A stretch of DNA of 64,000 bases from Anaerolineae bacterium CG2_30_57_67 (GTDB taxonomy: Bacteria > Chloroflexota > Anaerolineae > Anaerolineales > Villigracilaceae): NCBI GenBank assembly GCA_001872455.1, contig MNXJ01000003.1:1-64000 (forward strand). Direction: 5' to 3'. The translations under genes were made by a program, and so were the position numbers. This document shows positions 44,153-53,823 of the stretch, piece by piece (within the stretch, counting starts at the first letter, position 1; each line of letters starts with the position of its first letter). A model generated the notes under the pieces. That model made no database searches. It saw only the letters and a program-made list of their open reading frames with translations, and was not told the origin of the DNA.

Positions 44153-45409
44153 TTATTCCACAAAAACCTTGCCAGCCGCCTGTGCCTGGCTGGAATCAAG
44201 CGGCAAAAGCAGGGTGAAATTACTGCCCTTGCCTTCCACGCTTTCCACCGAAAGACTGCCGCCGTGCATTTCCGCCATCATCCGCGCCACCGAAAGCCCC
44301 AGCCCCATGCCGCCGTGTTTACGGGTCAGATGAGACTCTACCTGATAAAAACGCTCAAAAATATGCGGCAAATCTTTGGCCGGAATTCCAATGCCGTTAT
44401 CAATCACCGAAACCTTGACGTAGCCGGGAAGTTGTTCTGCAACGACAAAAACATGCCCGCCCGGATTGGTGAATGTAACCGCATTTTTCAACAAGTTGGA
44501 AAGGGCGCTGCCAATTTTTTCGGCGTCGCCTTCGACCATCAAATCGTGTTGCGATACATCGGCGCGCAGGTTGAGATTTTTCGGAGCGAGCTCGGGCTGA
44601 ATGCGTTGAATCTGTTCCTGAAGGATTTTCCGCACCGAAACCGCCCGCCGCTGAACAACAGATGTGCCGTTCTGAACGTTGTCCACGCTGGTCATGCTCT
44701 CGATAATTTCCTTCAGCCGGGTGGCGCTGCGGATGATGGTATCCAACTGTTCGCGGTACTCCACGCCGACAATTTCACGCAAAAAGGTGGAATGACCAAG
44801 AATCAGCCCCAACGGGGTACGTAACTCATGCGAGGTGATTGCGATGAAATTACCTTTCATTCTATCCAGCCGCGCAGCATCCTCACGGATTCCGGCAACT
44901 TGCCGCCGCAGAGAATCATTTTCAAAAGCCAATGCCAACTGCGAGGCCAAACTCTCTAGAATTGTCGCGTCATCACCGTTATAATTGGCCTGTCCGCGTT
45001 TGTTGACGACTTCCAAAACCCCCACAGGGCGGTCACCTGCTAACAGCGGCACAGCCAGAACAGAACGCGTGACATAACCACTTAACTCATCTGAACCCTT
45101 AAAATGTTCCAGCGACTGCGCCACGTCGTTAACGGAAACCGGCTGACGCTCGCGCAAAGCCATTCCGGCGAGGCTGCCCTCGAGGGGAACAATCATCCCC
45201 TCCAGATTTTTGCGATGCTGACGCGGCAATGCCACAAAGCGCAAAACACGCCCGGCTTCGTCGTACTCCAGCACAGAAGCCGTTTCGCTGGCCGTTAAAT
45301 CAATGGCGGCGTTCAGCACGGCGTGCAGGAGCGAGCGCAACTCCAACGTCACGCTCATCTCGCGGCCAAGGCGCAAAAGTCGTTTCAGGCGGGGGTCAGA
45401 AAATGACAT
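44153..45409 (-). CDS. GAF-domain sensor histidine kinase
   Basis: 418-aa soluble kinase. A GAF region (about 22-165) contains ETASVLEYDEAGRVLRFVAL and SVLAVPLLAGDRPVGVLEVVNKRG. A short coiled coil precedes HisKA (His in AITSHELRTPLGLILG). The HATPase domain has LLKNAVTFTN, DNGIGIPAKDL and GMGLGLSVARMMAEMHGG. It resembles the kinase at 35993 in plan. No response regulator gene is adjacent, so the partner is unknown. It is read toward metK but ends before that gene's promoter. Confidence 0.93.
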   Translation of the reverse strand: MSFSDPRLKRLLRLGREMSVTLELRSLLHAVLNAAIDLTASETASVLEYDEAGRVLRFVALPRQHRKNLEGMIVPLEGSLAGMALRERQPVSVNDVAQSLEHFKGSDELSGYVTRSVLAVPLLAGDRPVGVLEVVNKRGQANYNGDDATILESLASQLALAFENDSLRRQVAGIREDAARLDRMKGNFIAITSHELRTPLGLILGHSTFLREIVGVEYREQLDTIIRSATRLKEIIESMTSVDNVQNGTSVVQRRAVSVRKILQEQIQRIQPELAPKNLNLRADVSQHDLMVEGDAEKIGSALSNLLKNAVTFTNPGGHVFVVAEQLPGYVKVSVIDNGIGIPAKDLPHIFERFYQVESHLTRKHGGMGLGLSVARMMAEMHGGSLSVESVEGKGSNFTLLLPLDSSQAQAAGKVFVE

Positions 45410-45427
45410 AATGGGGTATCGGAGAGG

Positions 45428-45456
45428 TTAAGAGAGTGAGATAAAAGGATTATACT
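45428..45456 (+). promoter_or_regulatory. Possible promoter of the inositol-phosphate synthase gene
   Basis: TTAAGA, a 17-nt spacer and TATACT in the 135-bp divergent spacer. It gives a leader of about 80 nt, and AAGGAG precedes the ATG at 45545. Confidence 0.4.
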
Positions 45457-45544
45457 CGCTCTGCGGTTGACACCGCTACTGTCAAAGTTCCCCGGCCCAC
45501 AAGGCCGAGATACTGAAATTCAACTGTACGACAAGGAGATAATT

Positions 45545-46624
45545 ATGAGTAACAAGAAAGTTCGAGTGGCGATTATCGGTGTGGGCAACTGCGCTTCGTC
45601 ACTGGTGCAGGGTGTGGATCTTTACAAAAACACACCCGATGACGCCACCGTTCCCGGTCTGATGCACGTTAACCTGGGCGGCTACCATGTGCGCGATATT
45701 GAATTCACGCTGGGAATTGATATCAACGTCACCAAAGTTGGCAAAGACCTGAGCGAAGCCATCTTCGCCGAGCCGAATAACACCTTCAAATTTACCGATG
45801 TGCCGCACCTGAATGTTCCCGTCGTGCGCGGCATGACTCACGATGGACTGGGCAAGTACCTCTCGCAGGTTATCACCAAAGCGCCTGGCCCTACCGCCGA
45901 CATCGTCAAATTATTGAAAGAGACCAAAACCGACGTGGTGATTTCCTACCTGCCGGTTGGCTCTGAAATGGCGACCAAGTGGTACGTGGAACAAATCATC
46001 GAGGCAGGCTGCGCTTTCGTCAACGCCATTCCGGTTTTCATCGCTTCAGGCGAGTACTGGGGCAAACGTTTCAAGGATGCTGGACTGCCAGTATTAGGCG
46101 ACGACATCAAGAGCCAGGTCGGCGCTACCATTCTGCACCGCGTGCTGACCAGCCTGTTCGTTGACCGGGGTGTAAGAATTGACCGCACCTATCAACTCAA
46201 CTTCGGCGGCAACACCGATTTTATGAACATGCTGGAACGCGAGCGCCTGGAAAGCAAGAAAATCTCCAAGACCGGCGCGGTCACGAGCATGATTCCCTAC
46301 CAGCTCGCGCCCAGCAACATTCACGTCGGCCCCAGCGACTACGTCCCCTGGCTGACCGACCGCAAGTGGTGCTACATCCGCATGGAAGGCACGACCTTTG
46401 GTAACGTGCCCCTCAACCTGGAAGCCAAACTAGAAGTGTGGGACAGCCCAAACAGCGCCGGTGTGGTGATTGACGCGGTACGCTGCGCCAAAATCGCGCT
46501 TGACCGCAAGTTAAGCGGCCCCATCGTCGGACCGTCATCCTATTTTTTCAAGACACCTCCCAAGCAGTTCAAAGATAACATCTGCCTCGAAATGACCGAA
46601 GCTTTTATCAAAGGCGAAGGCTAG
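45545..46624 (+). CDS. ino1: Inositol-3-phosphate synthase
   Basis: 359 aa from the ATG at 45545. It converts glucose 6-phosphate to 1D-myo-inositol 3-phosphate with NAD+. N-terminal Rossmann motif [17 protein letters not shown]; later [37 protein letters not shown] and [19 protein letters not shown], all typical of the short prokaryotic Ino1 found in Actinobacteria, Archaea and Chloroflexota. It implies inositol phospholipids or inositol-based solutes. A hairpin at 46641-46683 follows. Confidence 0.95.
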   Translation: MSNKKVRVAIIGVGNCASSLVQGVDLYKNTPDDATVPGLMHVNLGGYHVRDIEFTLGIDINVTKVGKDLSEAIFAEPNNTFKFTDVPHLNVPVVRGMTHDGLGKYLSQVITKAPGPTADIVKLLKETKTDVVISYLPVGSEMATKWYVEQIIEAGCAFVNAIPVFIASGEYWGKRFKDAGLPVLGDDIKSQVGATILHRVLTSLFVDRGVRIDRTYQLNFGGNTDFMNMLERERLESKKISKTGAVTSMIPYQLAPSNIHVGPSDYVPWLTDRKWCYIRMEGTTFGNVPLNLEAKLEVWDSPNSAGVVIDAVRCAKIALDRKLSGPIVGPSSYFFKTPPKQFKDNICLEMTEAFIKGEG

Positions 46625-46640
46625 TTTCAAGGAACACATC

Positions 46641-46683
46641 ACACCGGGGCAATGCGGAGAAATGTGCCGCGTTGCCCCGGTGT
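46641..46683 (+). terminator. GC-rich hairpin after ino1
   Basis: ACACCGGGGCAATGCGG pairs with CCGCGTTGCCCCGGTGT (one mismatch), followed by GTATTTA without a real T-run. It contains the ATG at 46652, which is why the downstream gene is taken to start at 46721. Confidence 0.6.
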
Positions 46684-46720
46684 GTATTTAACACGAAAAC
46701 AACCCATCAGGAGTTTCTCC

Positions 46721-48253
46721 GTGGTTTTGAAGACCAGTAGGAAGACCAGTAGATTGAAGCCAACCGTCATTTTTCTCGCCTGGTCGGCCATTTTTGCCAT
46801 ACTCTACGCGCAGTCCCCACTGTATCTCTCCAACCAGAACACCTATTTTTTGCACGGATTGGCGCAGGCTGGGCTGGGAAATTTACAGGCCGATTGGCTG
46901 GCAAACACTGCTGACCCCACCCCGGTCTTTAGCGGGTTGGTTTTCCTGACGTACACATTAACTCACACCGGCATCCTGTTTTACGGCTACTATGCCCTGC
47001 TGATGGGTGTCTACCTGTACAGTGTGGCGGGAATGATGGAGTTGCTCTTTAGGCTGGGGCGTTCACGCGCGCAGAAAATCTTTTTCTATGCTCTTTTTCT
47101 GGGCTTGCATTCAGCGGCGCTACGCTTTGCGCTCTCACGGTTTTTGGACGCAGATGCCGCCTTTCTGTTTGAAGGCGGATTGGGCAATCAGCGCCTGCTT
47201 GGACAGGTTTTTCAGCCGAGCGTCTTCGGCGTATTTTTGGTACTCTCGCTGTATCTTTTTTTGCGCGCAAAGAATTGGTGCGCCATCCCGCCGCTGGCGC
47301 TGGCAGTCTATTTTCACCCAACTTATTTGACCGCCGCCGGGCTGATGACTCTGGCGTATTTGTGGGCGCTCTGGCGCGATAATCGTTCGCTACGCGCCAT
47401 TTTTGTTTTCGGGCTGATGACGTTGGGCGCAGTTTTGCCAGTTTTTCTGTATACGCTGTTGGTGTTCGGCCCTACGCGCCCAGAAATTTTTCAACAAGCG
47501 CAAGAGATTTTGATTCATGTGCGTATTCCGCATCACGCCATCGTGGCGCAATGGTTCAACTGGACTTCGCTGGCGCAATTGGGGTTGATTCTCGGCGGGT
47601 TGGCGGTGACGCGCAAGACAGCGCTCTTTCCGCTGTACGCGCTGATGAGCGCAGGCGCATTTTTGTTAAGCGTCCTGCAAGTGATGACCGGCAACGCGAC
47701 TCTGGCTTTGTTGTTCCCCTGGCGCATTTCGGTTATTCTCGTACCGCTGGGCGCAGTCAGCCTGGCGGCAGTTGCCACGCAAAAGATTTTCAGCGCATTC
47801 AGGCTGGCAGAGAAAGCCGCGCTGCCGCTGGCTGGAACACTCATCGGCCTGCTGATGCTGACGGGGCTGATTCGCTTTCAGGTTGAGAGCGCCCGTCAGC
47901 GCGCCCTGCCAGAGCGGGCGCTGATGTCTTTTGTCGCCGAACACCGCTCAGCGGGGCAGGTTTTCGTCACCCCGCCCAAGATGCAGAATTTTCGTCTGGC
48001 AACGGGTGCGCCCGTTTTCGTGGATTTCAAATCCAATCCCTATCGGAATGCCGATGTTTTGGAATGGTACCGGCGCATCACGCGCGTCAATGATTTTTAC
48101 AGCCACCCGGCTTCCTGTCAGGCGGCAGAAGAACTGCTTGTTTTTGCTCATGCCAGCCGCATCGTTTTGCCAATTGAACAGGCGCCGATTGTATGTGATA
48201 ATTTAGCGGTATTTTATCGAGATTCCACCTTTGTCGTTTTTGCTTCAGAATAG
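46721..48253 (+). CDS. Multi-pass membrane protein (DUF6798-like C-terminus)
   Basis: About 510 aa from a GTG with AGGAG 7 nt upstream. About ten transmembrane helices are visible between residues 15 and 400. The first external loop has DPTPVFSGLVF, and the region 130-175 (RFLDADAAFLFEGGLGNQRL) recalls the charged loop of GT-C type glycosyltransferases. The last ~110 residues are soluble (FVTPPKMQNFRLATGAPVFVDFKSNPYRNADVLEWYRR). The function is unknown; a role in cell-envelope glycan or lipid synthesis would fit next to ino1 and the deacetylase, but that is inference. Confidence 0.8.
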   Translation: MVLKTSRKTSRLKPTVIFLAWSAIFAILYAQSPLYLSNQNTYFLHGLAQAGLGNLQADWLANTADPTPVFSGLVFLTYTLTHTGILFYGYYALLMGVYLYSVAGMMELLFRLGRSRAQKIFFYALFLGLHSAALRFALSRFLDADAAFLFEGGLGNQRLLGQVFQPSVFGVFLVLSLYLFLRAKNWCAIPPLALAVYFHPTYLTAAGLMTLAYLWALWRDNRSLRAIFVFGLMTLGAVLPVFLYTLLVFGPTRPEIFQQAQEILIHVRIPHHAIVAQWFNWTSLAQLGLILGGLAVTRKTALFPLYALMSAGAFLLSVLQVMTGNATLALLFPWRISVILVPLGAVSLAAVATQKIFSAFRLAEKAALPLAGTLIGLLMLTGLIRFQVESARQRALPERALMSFVAEHRSAGQVFVTPPKMQNFRLATGAPVFVDFKSNPYRNADVLEWYRRITRVNDFYSHPASCQAAEELLVFAHASRIVLPIEQAPIVCDNLAVFYRDSTFVVFASE

Positions 48254-48258
48254 GAAAA

Positions 48259-49431
48259 ATGAACGTGCAGAAGAAAATTGTCACCGCATTTTTAGGGATA
48301 TTGACCTTGCTGAGCGCTTGCGCGCCCGCGCCGACGCTGGATGTGAGCGCTGCCAGCACGCAGGTAGTCGCCACCGTCTACGCCGCTGCCAGCCAGACGG
48401 CGCAATTTACGCCGCCCGCCGCGACCCTCACCCCGGCGCCGACTACGATTCCCACCGCCACGCGCGACCCAAATCGCACGCCGCCCGCTTTGCCCGGCGG
48501 TTTTCACACGACGTTGCTCAACCCGCTTGACAGCCCCCACACCTACAGCGCGGATACCTGCCAGTACCTGAAGGCCAAATGGAATCCGAACAATGCTGCG
48601 CCCGGCACAGTTGTGATGGTGATCATGTTCCATTCCATCCCGCAGGAACAAAAAGCAGATAGCAATCAGATTTTACTGAAAGATTTTCGCATCCTGATGA
48701 AGGATTTGAAGGAACAGGGCTTTGAAGCCATTGACATGCAACAAATGGCCGGTTTCCTGTACCAGAATGCCAAAATTCCGCCACGTTCGGTTTTGTTGAT
48801 TGTGGATGACCGCCACTACCGCCAGTATTTTGATGAATACTTCTCCCAGTATTACAAAGAGTGGGGCTGGAAGGTCATCAACGCCTGGATAAGCCTTCCC
48901 GAAACCATCCAGCAACTTTGGGATGAAAATAGTGCGCTCGAAGCCGAAGGCTGGGTGGATCATCAGGCGCACGGCGTTATTCACAACATCAACATGAACG
49001 ACAGTTCCACCGATGAATACATCCAAGGCGAGCTGCAAGGTTCGATAAATGCCATGCAAGCGCGCTTCAACAAAACGCCCATCGCCATCATCTGGCCGGG
49101 CGGTGATTTTGGCAAACGCCCGGTAGAAGCCGCGCGCCAATATGGCTATCAACTTGGCTTTACCATCAACCCGCGCGGGCCAGTGATGTTCAACTGGATT
49201 CCGCAAGCAGATGCCGCCGACCCGCTGCGCCCCAGCTACCTGCCTGAAGGCCTCGCCGCCGACCCGCTGATGACGCTGCCGCGCTACTGGGCGCCCGATG
49301 CGCGCAATCACCTTGATACGGTGCGAAGAATTGGCAACGAGGCCGTTGCCTACGCCGAATCCAACCGCGCCGCCGAGTTGGAATACTACGACATCGTCTG
49401 CGCCCCCACCTACGGAGAAATTACCCCATGA
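48259..49431 (+). CDS. Polysaccharide deacetylase-family lipoprotein
   Basis: 390 aa. Lipobox TLLSAC, then a Thr/Pro/Ala-rich linker to about residue 85. The NodB-like domain (about 115-330) has catalytic Asp region VLLIVDDRHY, metal-binding HGVIH in WVDHQAHGVIHN, and IAIIWPGGDFGKR with GYQLGFTIN. It is predicted to remove N-acetyl groups from an extracellular amino sugar polymer. The second Asp-His arrangement differs from classical enzymes, so the substrate is uncertain. The stop overlaps the HIT gene start (ATGA). Confidence 0.88.
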   Translation: MNVQKKIVTAFLGILTLLSACAPAPTLDVSAASTQVVATVYAAASQTAQFTPPAATLTPAPTTIPTATRDPNRTPPALPGGFHTTLLNPLDSPHTYSADTCQYLKAKWNPNNAAPGTVVMVIMFHSIPQEQKADSNQILLKDFRILMKDLKEQGFEAIDMQQMAGFLYQNAKIPPRSVLLIVDDRHYRQYFDEYFSQYYKEWGWKVINAWISLPETIQQLWDENSALEAEGWVDHQAHGVIHNINMNDSSTDEYIQGELQGSINAMQARFNKTPIAIIWPGGDFGKRPVEAARQYGYQLGFTINPRGPVMFNWIPQADAADPLRPSYLPEGLAADPLMTLPRYWAPDARNHLDTVRRIGNEAVAYAESNRAAELEYYDIVCAPTYGEITP

Positions 49432-49769
49432 CTCAAAACTGTATTTTCTGCAAAATCGTCGCCGGAGAAATGCCAACGACCCTGCTGTATCAAGATGAGC
49501 AAGTGACCGCCTTCCGCGACATTCACCCGGTTGCGCCCACCCATATTCTCATCATTCCCAACCGTCACATCGCCTCGACCAACGAGGCTGCGCCCGAGGA
49601 CGAAGCCTTGCTGGGGCATCTCATCGGCGTTGCGCGTCTGCTGGCCGAGCGCGAAAACATCGCCGCCAACGGCTACCGTCTGGTCATCAACACGGGCGCA
49701 GATGGCGGACAGGTTGTTTTTCATCTGCATCTGCACCTGCTTGGCGGCAGAAAACTGGTACATCCGTAA
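49428..49769 (+). CDS. HIT-family (HinT-like) nucleotide hydrolase
   Basis: 113 aa. The N-terminal CIFCKIVAGEMP and C-terminal histidine triad HLHLHLLGG are typical of HinT, a purine-nucleoside phosphoramidase. Length is normal. It is translationally coupled to the deacetylase gene. Confidence 0.95.
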   Translation: MTQNCIFCKIVAGEMPTTLLYQDEQVTAFRDIHPVAPTHILIIPNRHIASTNEAAPEDEALLGHLIGVARLLAERENIAANGYRLVINTGADGGQVVFHLHLHLLGGRKLVHP

Positions 49770-49796
49770 CGCAGCGCGAGATAGCTCTCGCGTTAC
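49766..49796. repeat. Small hairpin after the HIT gene
   Basis: GTAACGC-AGC-GCGAGA and TCTCGCGTTAC around TAGC. The inner GCGAGA/TCTCGC-GTTAC is shared with 35974-35991. The HIT stop codon lies within the left arm. Confidence 0.45.
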
Positions 49797-49811
49797 GCAG
49801 AAAGGTCGCGC

Positions 49812-50663
49812 ATGGAACATACTTTTATTCAAACCAATGGAATCCGCCTGCACGTTGTCACTGCCGGGTCCCAAGACGGCATCCCGCTGGTTTTGTTACA
49901 TGGCTTCCCCGAGTACTGGGGCGGCTGGCAAAAAAACATTACCGGGCTGGCATCCGCTGGTTTCCACGTCATCATCCCCGACCAGCGCGGCTACGGCCAA
50001 TCGGACGTTCCCAAACCCGTCACGGCCTACGCCATGGACGAACTTATCAAGGACATTCTCGGTCTGTTCGATCATTTCGGCATTCAACAGGCCAATCTGG
50101 TCGGACATGATTGGGGCGCCGCAGTCGCCTGGAGCCTGGCGATGGCCGCCCCGCAGCGGGTCCGGCGGCTGGCAATCCTCAACGTTCCGCACCCGGTCGT
50201 GATGGCGCGCACCCTGAAAAAATCGCCCCGGCAAATGCTCAAATCGTGGTACATCGCCTTTTTCCAAATTCCCGGTCTGGCCGACGGGCTGATGCGCCTC
50301 AACCACTTCGCCGGAGCGATTGCCATGCTGAAAGCCAGCAGCGGCCCGGCCACCTTCAGCGCCGAGGAGTTTGACGGCTACCGGCAAGCCTGGTCGGCCT
50401 CCGGCGGGCTAACCGGCATGATTAACTGGTATCGCGCCCTTCTACAAAAATCATCAGCCCGGCCGCGCTCCATCCGGCTGGAAATGCCAACGCTGATTTT
50501 ATGGGGCAAGAAAGATGTCGCCTTGAGCGCCACAATGGCCGAAGAAAGCCTGAAATTGTGCACAAACGGTCAGTTGATTTATTTTGACAATGCCACACAC
50601 TGGTTGCAACACGACGAAACCAGCGCCGTCAACGAAAAACTGATTCATTTTTTCGGCGGGTAA
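49812..50663 (+). CDS. Alpha/beta hydrolase (epoxide-hydrolase-like)
   Basis: 283 aa. HGFPEYWGGW forms the oxyanion region, the nucleophile is Asp in LVGHDWGAAVAW as in epoxide hydrolases and dehalogenases, and the catalytic His is in NATHWLQHDE. A cap domain lies at about 130-210. The substrate is not evident. It lies 42 bp after the HIT gene and 3 bp before tgt, so it is probably in the same transcript. Confidence 0.9.
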   Translation: MEHTFIQTNGIRLHVVTAGSQDGIPLVLLHGFPEYWGGWQKNITGLASAGFHVIIPDQRGYGQSDVPKPVTAYAMDELIKDILGLFDHFGIQQANLVGHDWGAAVAWSLAMAAPQRVRRLAILNVPHPVVMARTLKKSPRQMLKSWYIAFFQIPGLADGLMRLNHFAGAIAMLKASSGPATFSAEEFDGYRQAWSASGGLTGMINWYRALLQKSSARPRSIRLEMPTLILWGKKDVALSATMAEESLKLCTNGQLIYFDNATHWLQHDETSAVNEKLIHFFGG

Positions 50664-50666
50664 CGC

Positions 50667-51836
50667 ATGTTTGAATATCACATCGCCGCCACAACGAAGC
50701 GCGCCCGCGCGGGAATATTTTCCACCCCGCACGGCGACCTATTGACGCCGGTTTTCGCGCCGGTTGGCACGCAGGCTACCGTCAAAACGCTGACGCCCGA
50801 ACAGCTCAAAGACCTCGGCGCTTCGCTGGTACTTTCCAACACCTACCACCTCTACCTGCGCCCCGGTGACGAACTTGTGCGCGACCTGGGCGGCCTGCAC
50901 CAGTTTATGCAGTGGCCGCGCCCGATGCTGACCGATTCCGGCGGCTTTCAGGTTTTTTCGCTGGCAGGTACGCGCAAAATTGACGAGGACGGCGTGACCT
51001 TCAAAAGCCACATTGACGGCTCGCTGCACCGCTTCACCCCCGAAAAATCCATCGCCATTCAGGAAAATCTCGGCGCGGATATCATCATGGCCTTCGACGA
51101 ATGCTCCGACCCGAATGACCACGCCTACACCAAAATCGCCATGGAACGCACCCATCGCTGGGCCGAGCGCTCCCTGCGCGCGCACCAGCGTTCAGACCAG
51201 GCGCTTTTCGGCATCGTGCAGGGCGGCGTCAACCCGCAACTGCGCGCCCAATCGGCAGAATTTATCGCTTCCCTGCCCTTCCCCGGCATCGCCATCGGCG
51301 GGCTTTCGGTGGGCGAAACCAAGGATGAAATGCACCGCGCGCTGGAAGTCGTCACCCCGCTCTTGCCGGAAAATAAGCCGCGCTATCTGATGGGCGTCGG
51401 CACGCCCGAAGATTTAATCAACGGCGTGGCGCGCGGCGTGGACATCTTCGACTGCGTTTTGCCAACGCGCCTGGCGCGCCATCACGCCGCCTTCAGCCCG
51501 GAGGGACGCCTGAACCTGATGAACGCCGCCTTCGCGCGTGACGCGCGCCCAATTGATGAAACGTGCGACTGCTACACCTGCTGCACCTTCACGCGCGGCT
51601 ACATTCGCCATCTGATTGTCGCCAAAGAGCTACTGGCCGGAACGCTGATTTCGATTCACAACCTGCGCACGATGATTCGGCTGATGGAGGAGATGCGCGC
51701 CGCGATTTTGGACGCCAGTTTCAAGCAAAAACTACCCGGCTGGCTGGAACGCTGGCAGGGCAACGCCCAACGCCAAAATGATAAAAGTGCTGGCAGAGTT
51801 CACAGCGTAGTTGAAGGCTGCAAAATTAGCGAATGA
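50667..51836 (+). CDS. tgt: tRNA-guanine transglycosylase
   Basis: 389 aa. It swaps guanine 34 of GUN-anticodon tRNAs for a queuosine precursor. Active-site Asp residues in MLTDSGGFQVFSL and VDIFDCVLPTR, the substrate region GIVQGGV and GGLSVGETK, and the zinc site CDCYTCC...H are all present. The queC/D/E/F genes are not in the window. The 3' end overlaps the convergent lipoprotein gene by 11 bp. Confidence 0.97.
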   Translation: MFEYHIAATTKRARAGIFSTPHGDLLTPVFAPVGTQATVKTLTPEQLKDLGASLVLSNTYHLYLRPGDELVRDLGGLHQFMQWPRPMLTDSGGFQVFSLAGTRKIDEDGVTFKSHIDGSLHRFTPEKSIAIQENLGADIIMAFDECSDPNDHAYTKIAMERTHRWAERSLRAHQRSDQALFGIVQGGVNPQLRAQSAEFIASLPFPGIAIGGLSVGETKDEMHRALEVVTPLLPENKPRYLMGVGTPEDLINGVARGVDIFDCVLPTRLARHHAAFSPEGRLNLMNAAFARDARPIDETCDCYTCCTFTRGYIRHLIVAKELLAGTLISIHNLRTMIRLMEEMRAAILDASFKQKLPGWLERWQGNAQRQNDKSAGRVHSVVEGCKISE

Positions 51837-53820
51837 CGGCAAAGATTTGCAAGCCATCGCGGGCGGCGGCGGCCAGGTAGCGGCCATCGGGGCTAAAAAC
51901 CAGCGCGCGGATGGGGCTGTTGAGCGCCTGAAACAAATTCGACTGCACGCCGTCCGGCGAGAAAAAAACAATACTGCCATCTTCCAGCCCGGCGGCGACC
52001 GTGCCATTGGACGAGACGGCCAGCGCCAGCGGTTCTGCCGGGAAAACAATGCGCCCCAGGTCTATCACCACATCGCTGTTGGGTGGCAAAATTTTCAAAA
52101 CGCTGGTGTCGCCGCCGAAGATTTTCTTCAAAAAATAAACGGTTCCATCCAGGCTGACGGCCAGCGGCGCGTGCAGCGAGCCTTCCTTGATTTGCAGGGT
52201 GACCGATAAATCTGATTTCTGGACGCGCGTGATGTACATGGCGCCGCTTTTCTCGCGCGTGGTCAGCACAACTTCTTGCGCGGTTTCCACTGCGCCCAGC
52301 AGCGTTCCGGGGATGGATTGAATCAACTGCGAAGTGCCGGGGCGGTAGATGTCGGTGGTGGCTTGCTCCACATCCACCAAGGCGATGTCGGCGGATTTGG
52401 AGAGCCAGACGACCGGACGCGGGTCAATGTCGAAGAGCCGGTCGCCCGCCCAGGTAGAGAGGTAAGTGCGGTTGAGCGCGCGCTCCTCGCGGTAGGGGAC
52501 GGCGTCGCCGGCGTGGACAAAATTTTCCGCTTCGGCCTGACAAGTCATCTCGCCGGTGGAAATTCTCAGCCAGCAGGCGCTGTGCGGGGCATTCACCAGC
52601 AGCGTATCGACGCTGGTGAAGCGCAGGCCAAAGTAATTTTCAGCCAGCCCAATCGCGGCGGGCGTTTCGGCAAAATTCGCGCCGTAAAATTCGGGCGAGG
52701 CAGGCAGCGCGGCAGCGGATTGACTTTCGGCGGCAAGCGTTTCACCGCTGACGATGTTCCAGCGCGCCAGCGTGACGGGAATTTCGCCGCCGCGCGCGGG
52801 CTGCCAGCCGTAGCCGCGTAGGGTTTGCTCATCTTCAAATTCGATGCGCCAGCGGCGGTCTTTGACGTAGGACGGCTGAACGAGAATCTCACGCGCCACC
52901 AAAAAACGCTCGGTGGAATACACCCGCATGGCGGAGGCAAGCGCAATCGTCACAAATTTTCCATCGGGCGAAAAAAGATACGGGGTATCTTCGGCGGGCA
53001 GCAGCAGGTTGATAAAATCGCCCCAGACGGCGGTTTTCCAGACCAGCAGTTCGCGCCCGCGCTGAATGGAAAACAGCGAGCCATCCGGCGAAAACTGCGC
53101 CAGCTGAGACACGCCGCGATATTCAAAAATACTGGCGTTATCGGCCAGCGCCACGACGCGCAAATTTTCATTTCCAGCGGCATAGGCCAGCCAGGCGCCA
53201 TCCGGCGAAAGCGCCAGGCGGTTCTGATTGGGTAAATTTTCAAACGGCGCGGCGGAGGGGATATTTTTGAGAAGCGTCGCCTGGCTGCCCGCAATGTCGT
53301 ACACGCGCGCTTCCCACGCGCCCAAGTTGCGGACGTACAGCGCCAGGCGCGAGCCGTCGCGGTTGGCGCTCAGGCAGGCGGCGCAGGGCTGGTCAAACAG
53401 CGCCAGGTCGCTCCAGGCGGCAATCTGCTGGCCGGCACGGTCGAACAAATACAGGCCGTCGGTGGCGGCGACAAAAACGCGCTGATCGTCGGCGCTGACG
53501 GTTAACGCCAGGAAGCGATTTTCCATGCCGCGAAAAACCATCCGCAACAGGCTGGCATTGCCCATGCCGATTTCGGGAAAGCCCACGTCGGGCAGGGGCG
53601 TGCCCTGGGCGACGGGAAACAGCGAAGGCTGGGTGGGGCGGGGCGTGTTGCTGGCAGTCGGCGTCCAGGTCGGGCGCAGAGTCACCGTGGCAGTCGGTGC
53701 GCCGGGCGTCCCCGCGGTGGGCGTGGGCGGGAATAAGTTGGGGAGTTGGAAGTTTTGGAGCGGGGCGCAGGAGGATAACAGGATGAAGAGGATGAAGGGG
53801 ATGTATTTTATATTTTTCAC
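51826..53820 (-). CDS. Beta-propeller (WD40-like) lipoprotein
   Basis: 664 aa from a GTG, with GGAGG 8 nt upstream located inside the end of ftsK. Lipobox FILLSSC is followed by a Thr/Pro-rich linker (about 30-70). The rest consists of repeated blades of the type SPDGxWLAYAAG, SPDGSLFSIQRG, SPDGKFVTIALA and FSPDGRYLAAAAR, giving a roughly 10-12-bladed or two-propeller protein exposed on the cell surface. Such proteins serve as binding platforms; the ligand is unknown. It is coupled to ftsK (3-bp gap). Confidence 0.85.
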   Translation of the reverse strand: MKNIKYIPFILFILLSSCAPLQNFQLPNLFPPTPTAGTPGAPTATVTLRPTWTPTASNTPRPTQPSLFPVAQGTPLPDVGFPEIGMGNASLLRMVFRGMENRFLALTVSADDQRVFVAATDGLYLFDRAGQQIAAWSDLALFDQPCAACLSANRDGSRLALYVRNLGAWEARVYDIAGSQATLLKNIPSAAPFENLPNQNRLALSPDGAWLAYAAGNENLRVVALADNASIFEYRGVSQLAQFSPDGSLFSIQRGRELLVWKTAVWGDFINLLLPAEDTPYLFSPDGKFVTIALASAMRVYSTERFLVAREILVQPSYVKDRRWRIEFEDEQTLRGYGWQPARGGEIPVTLARWNIVSGETLAAESQSAAALPASPEFYGANFAETPAAIGLAENYFGLRFTSVDTLLVNAPHSACWLRISTGEMTCQAEAENFVHAGDAVPYREERALNRTYLSTWAGDRLFDIDPRPVVWLSKSADIALVDVEQATTDIYRPGTSQLIQSIPGTLLGAVETAQEVVLTTREKSGAMYITRVQKSDLSVTLQIKEGSLHAPLAVSLDGTVYFLKKIFGGDTSVLKILPPNSDVVIDLGRIVFPAEPLALAVSSNGTVAAGLEDGSIVFFSPDGVQSNLFQALNSPIRALVFSPDGRYLAAAARDGLQIFAVIR

Positions 53821-53823
53821 GAG

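Noticed and set aside
46652..46720. Start of the membrane protein at ATG 46652
   Set aside because: The ATG lies inside the ino1 hairpin; the GTG at 46721 has a well-placed AGGAG.
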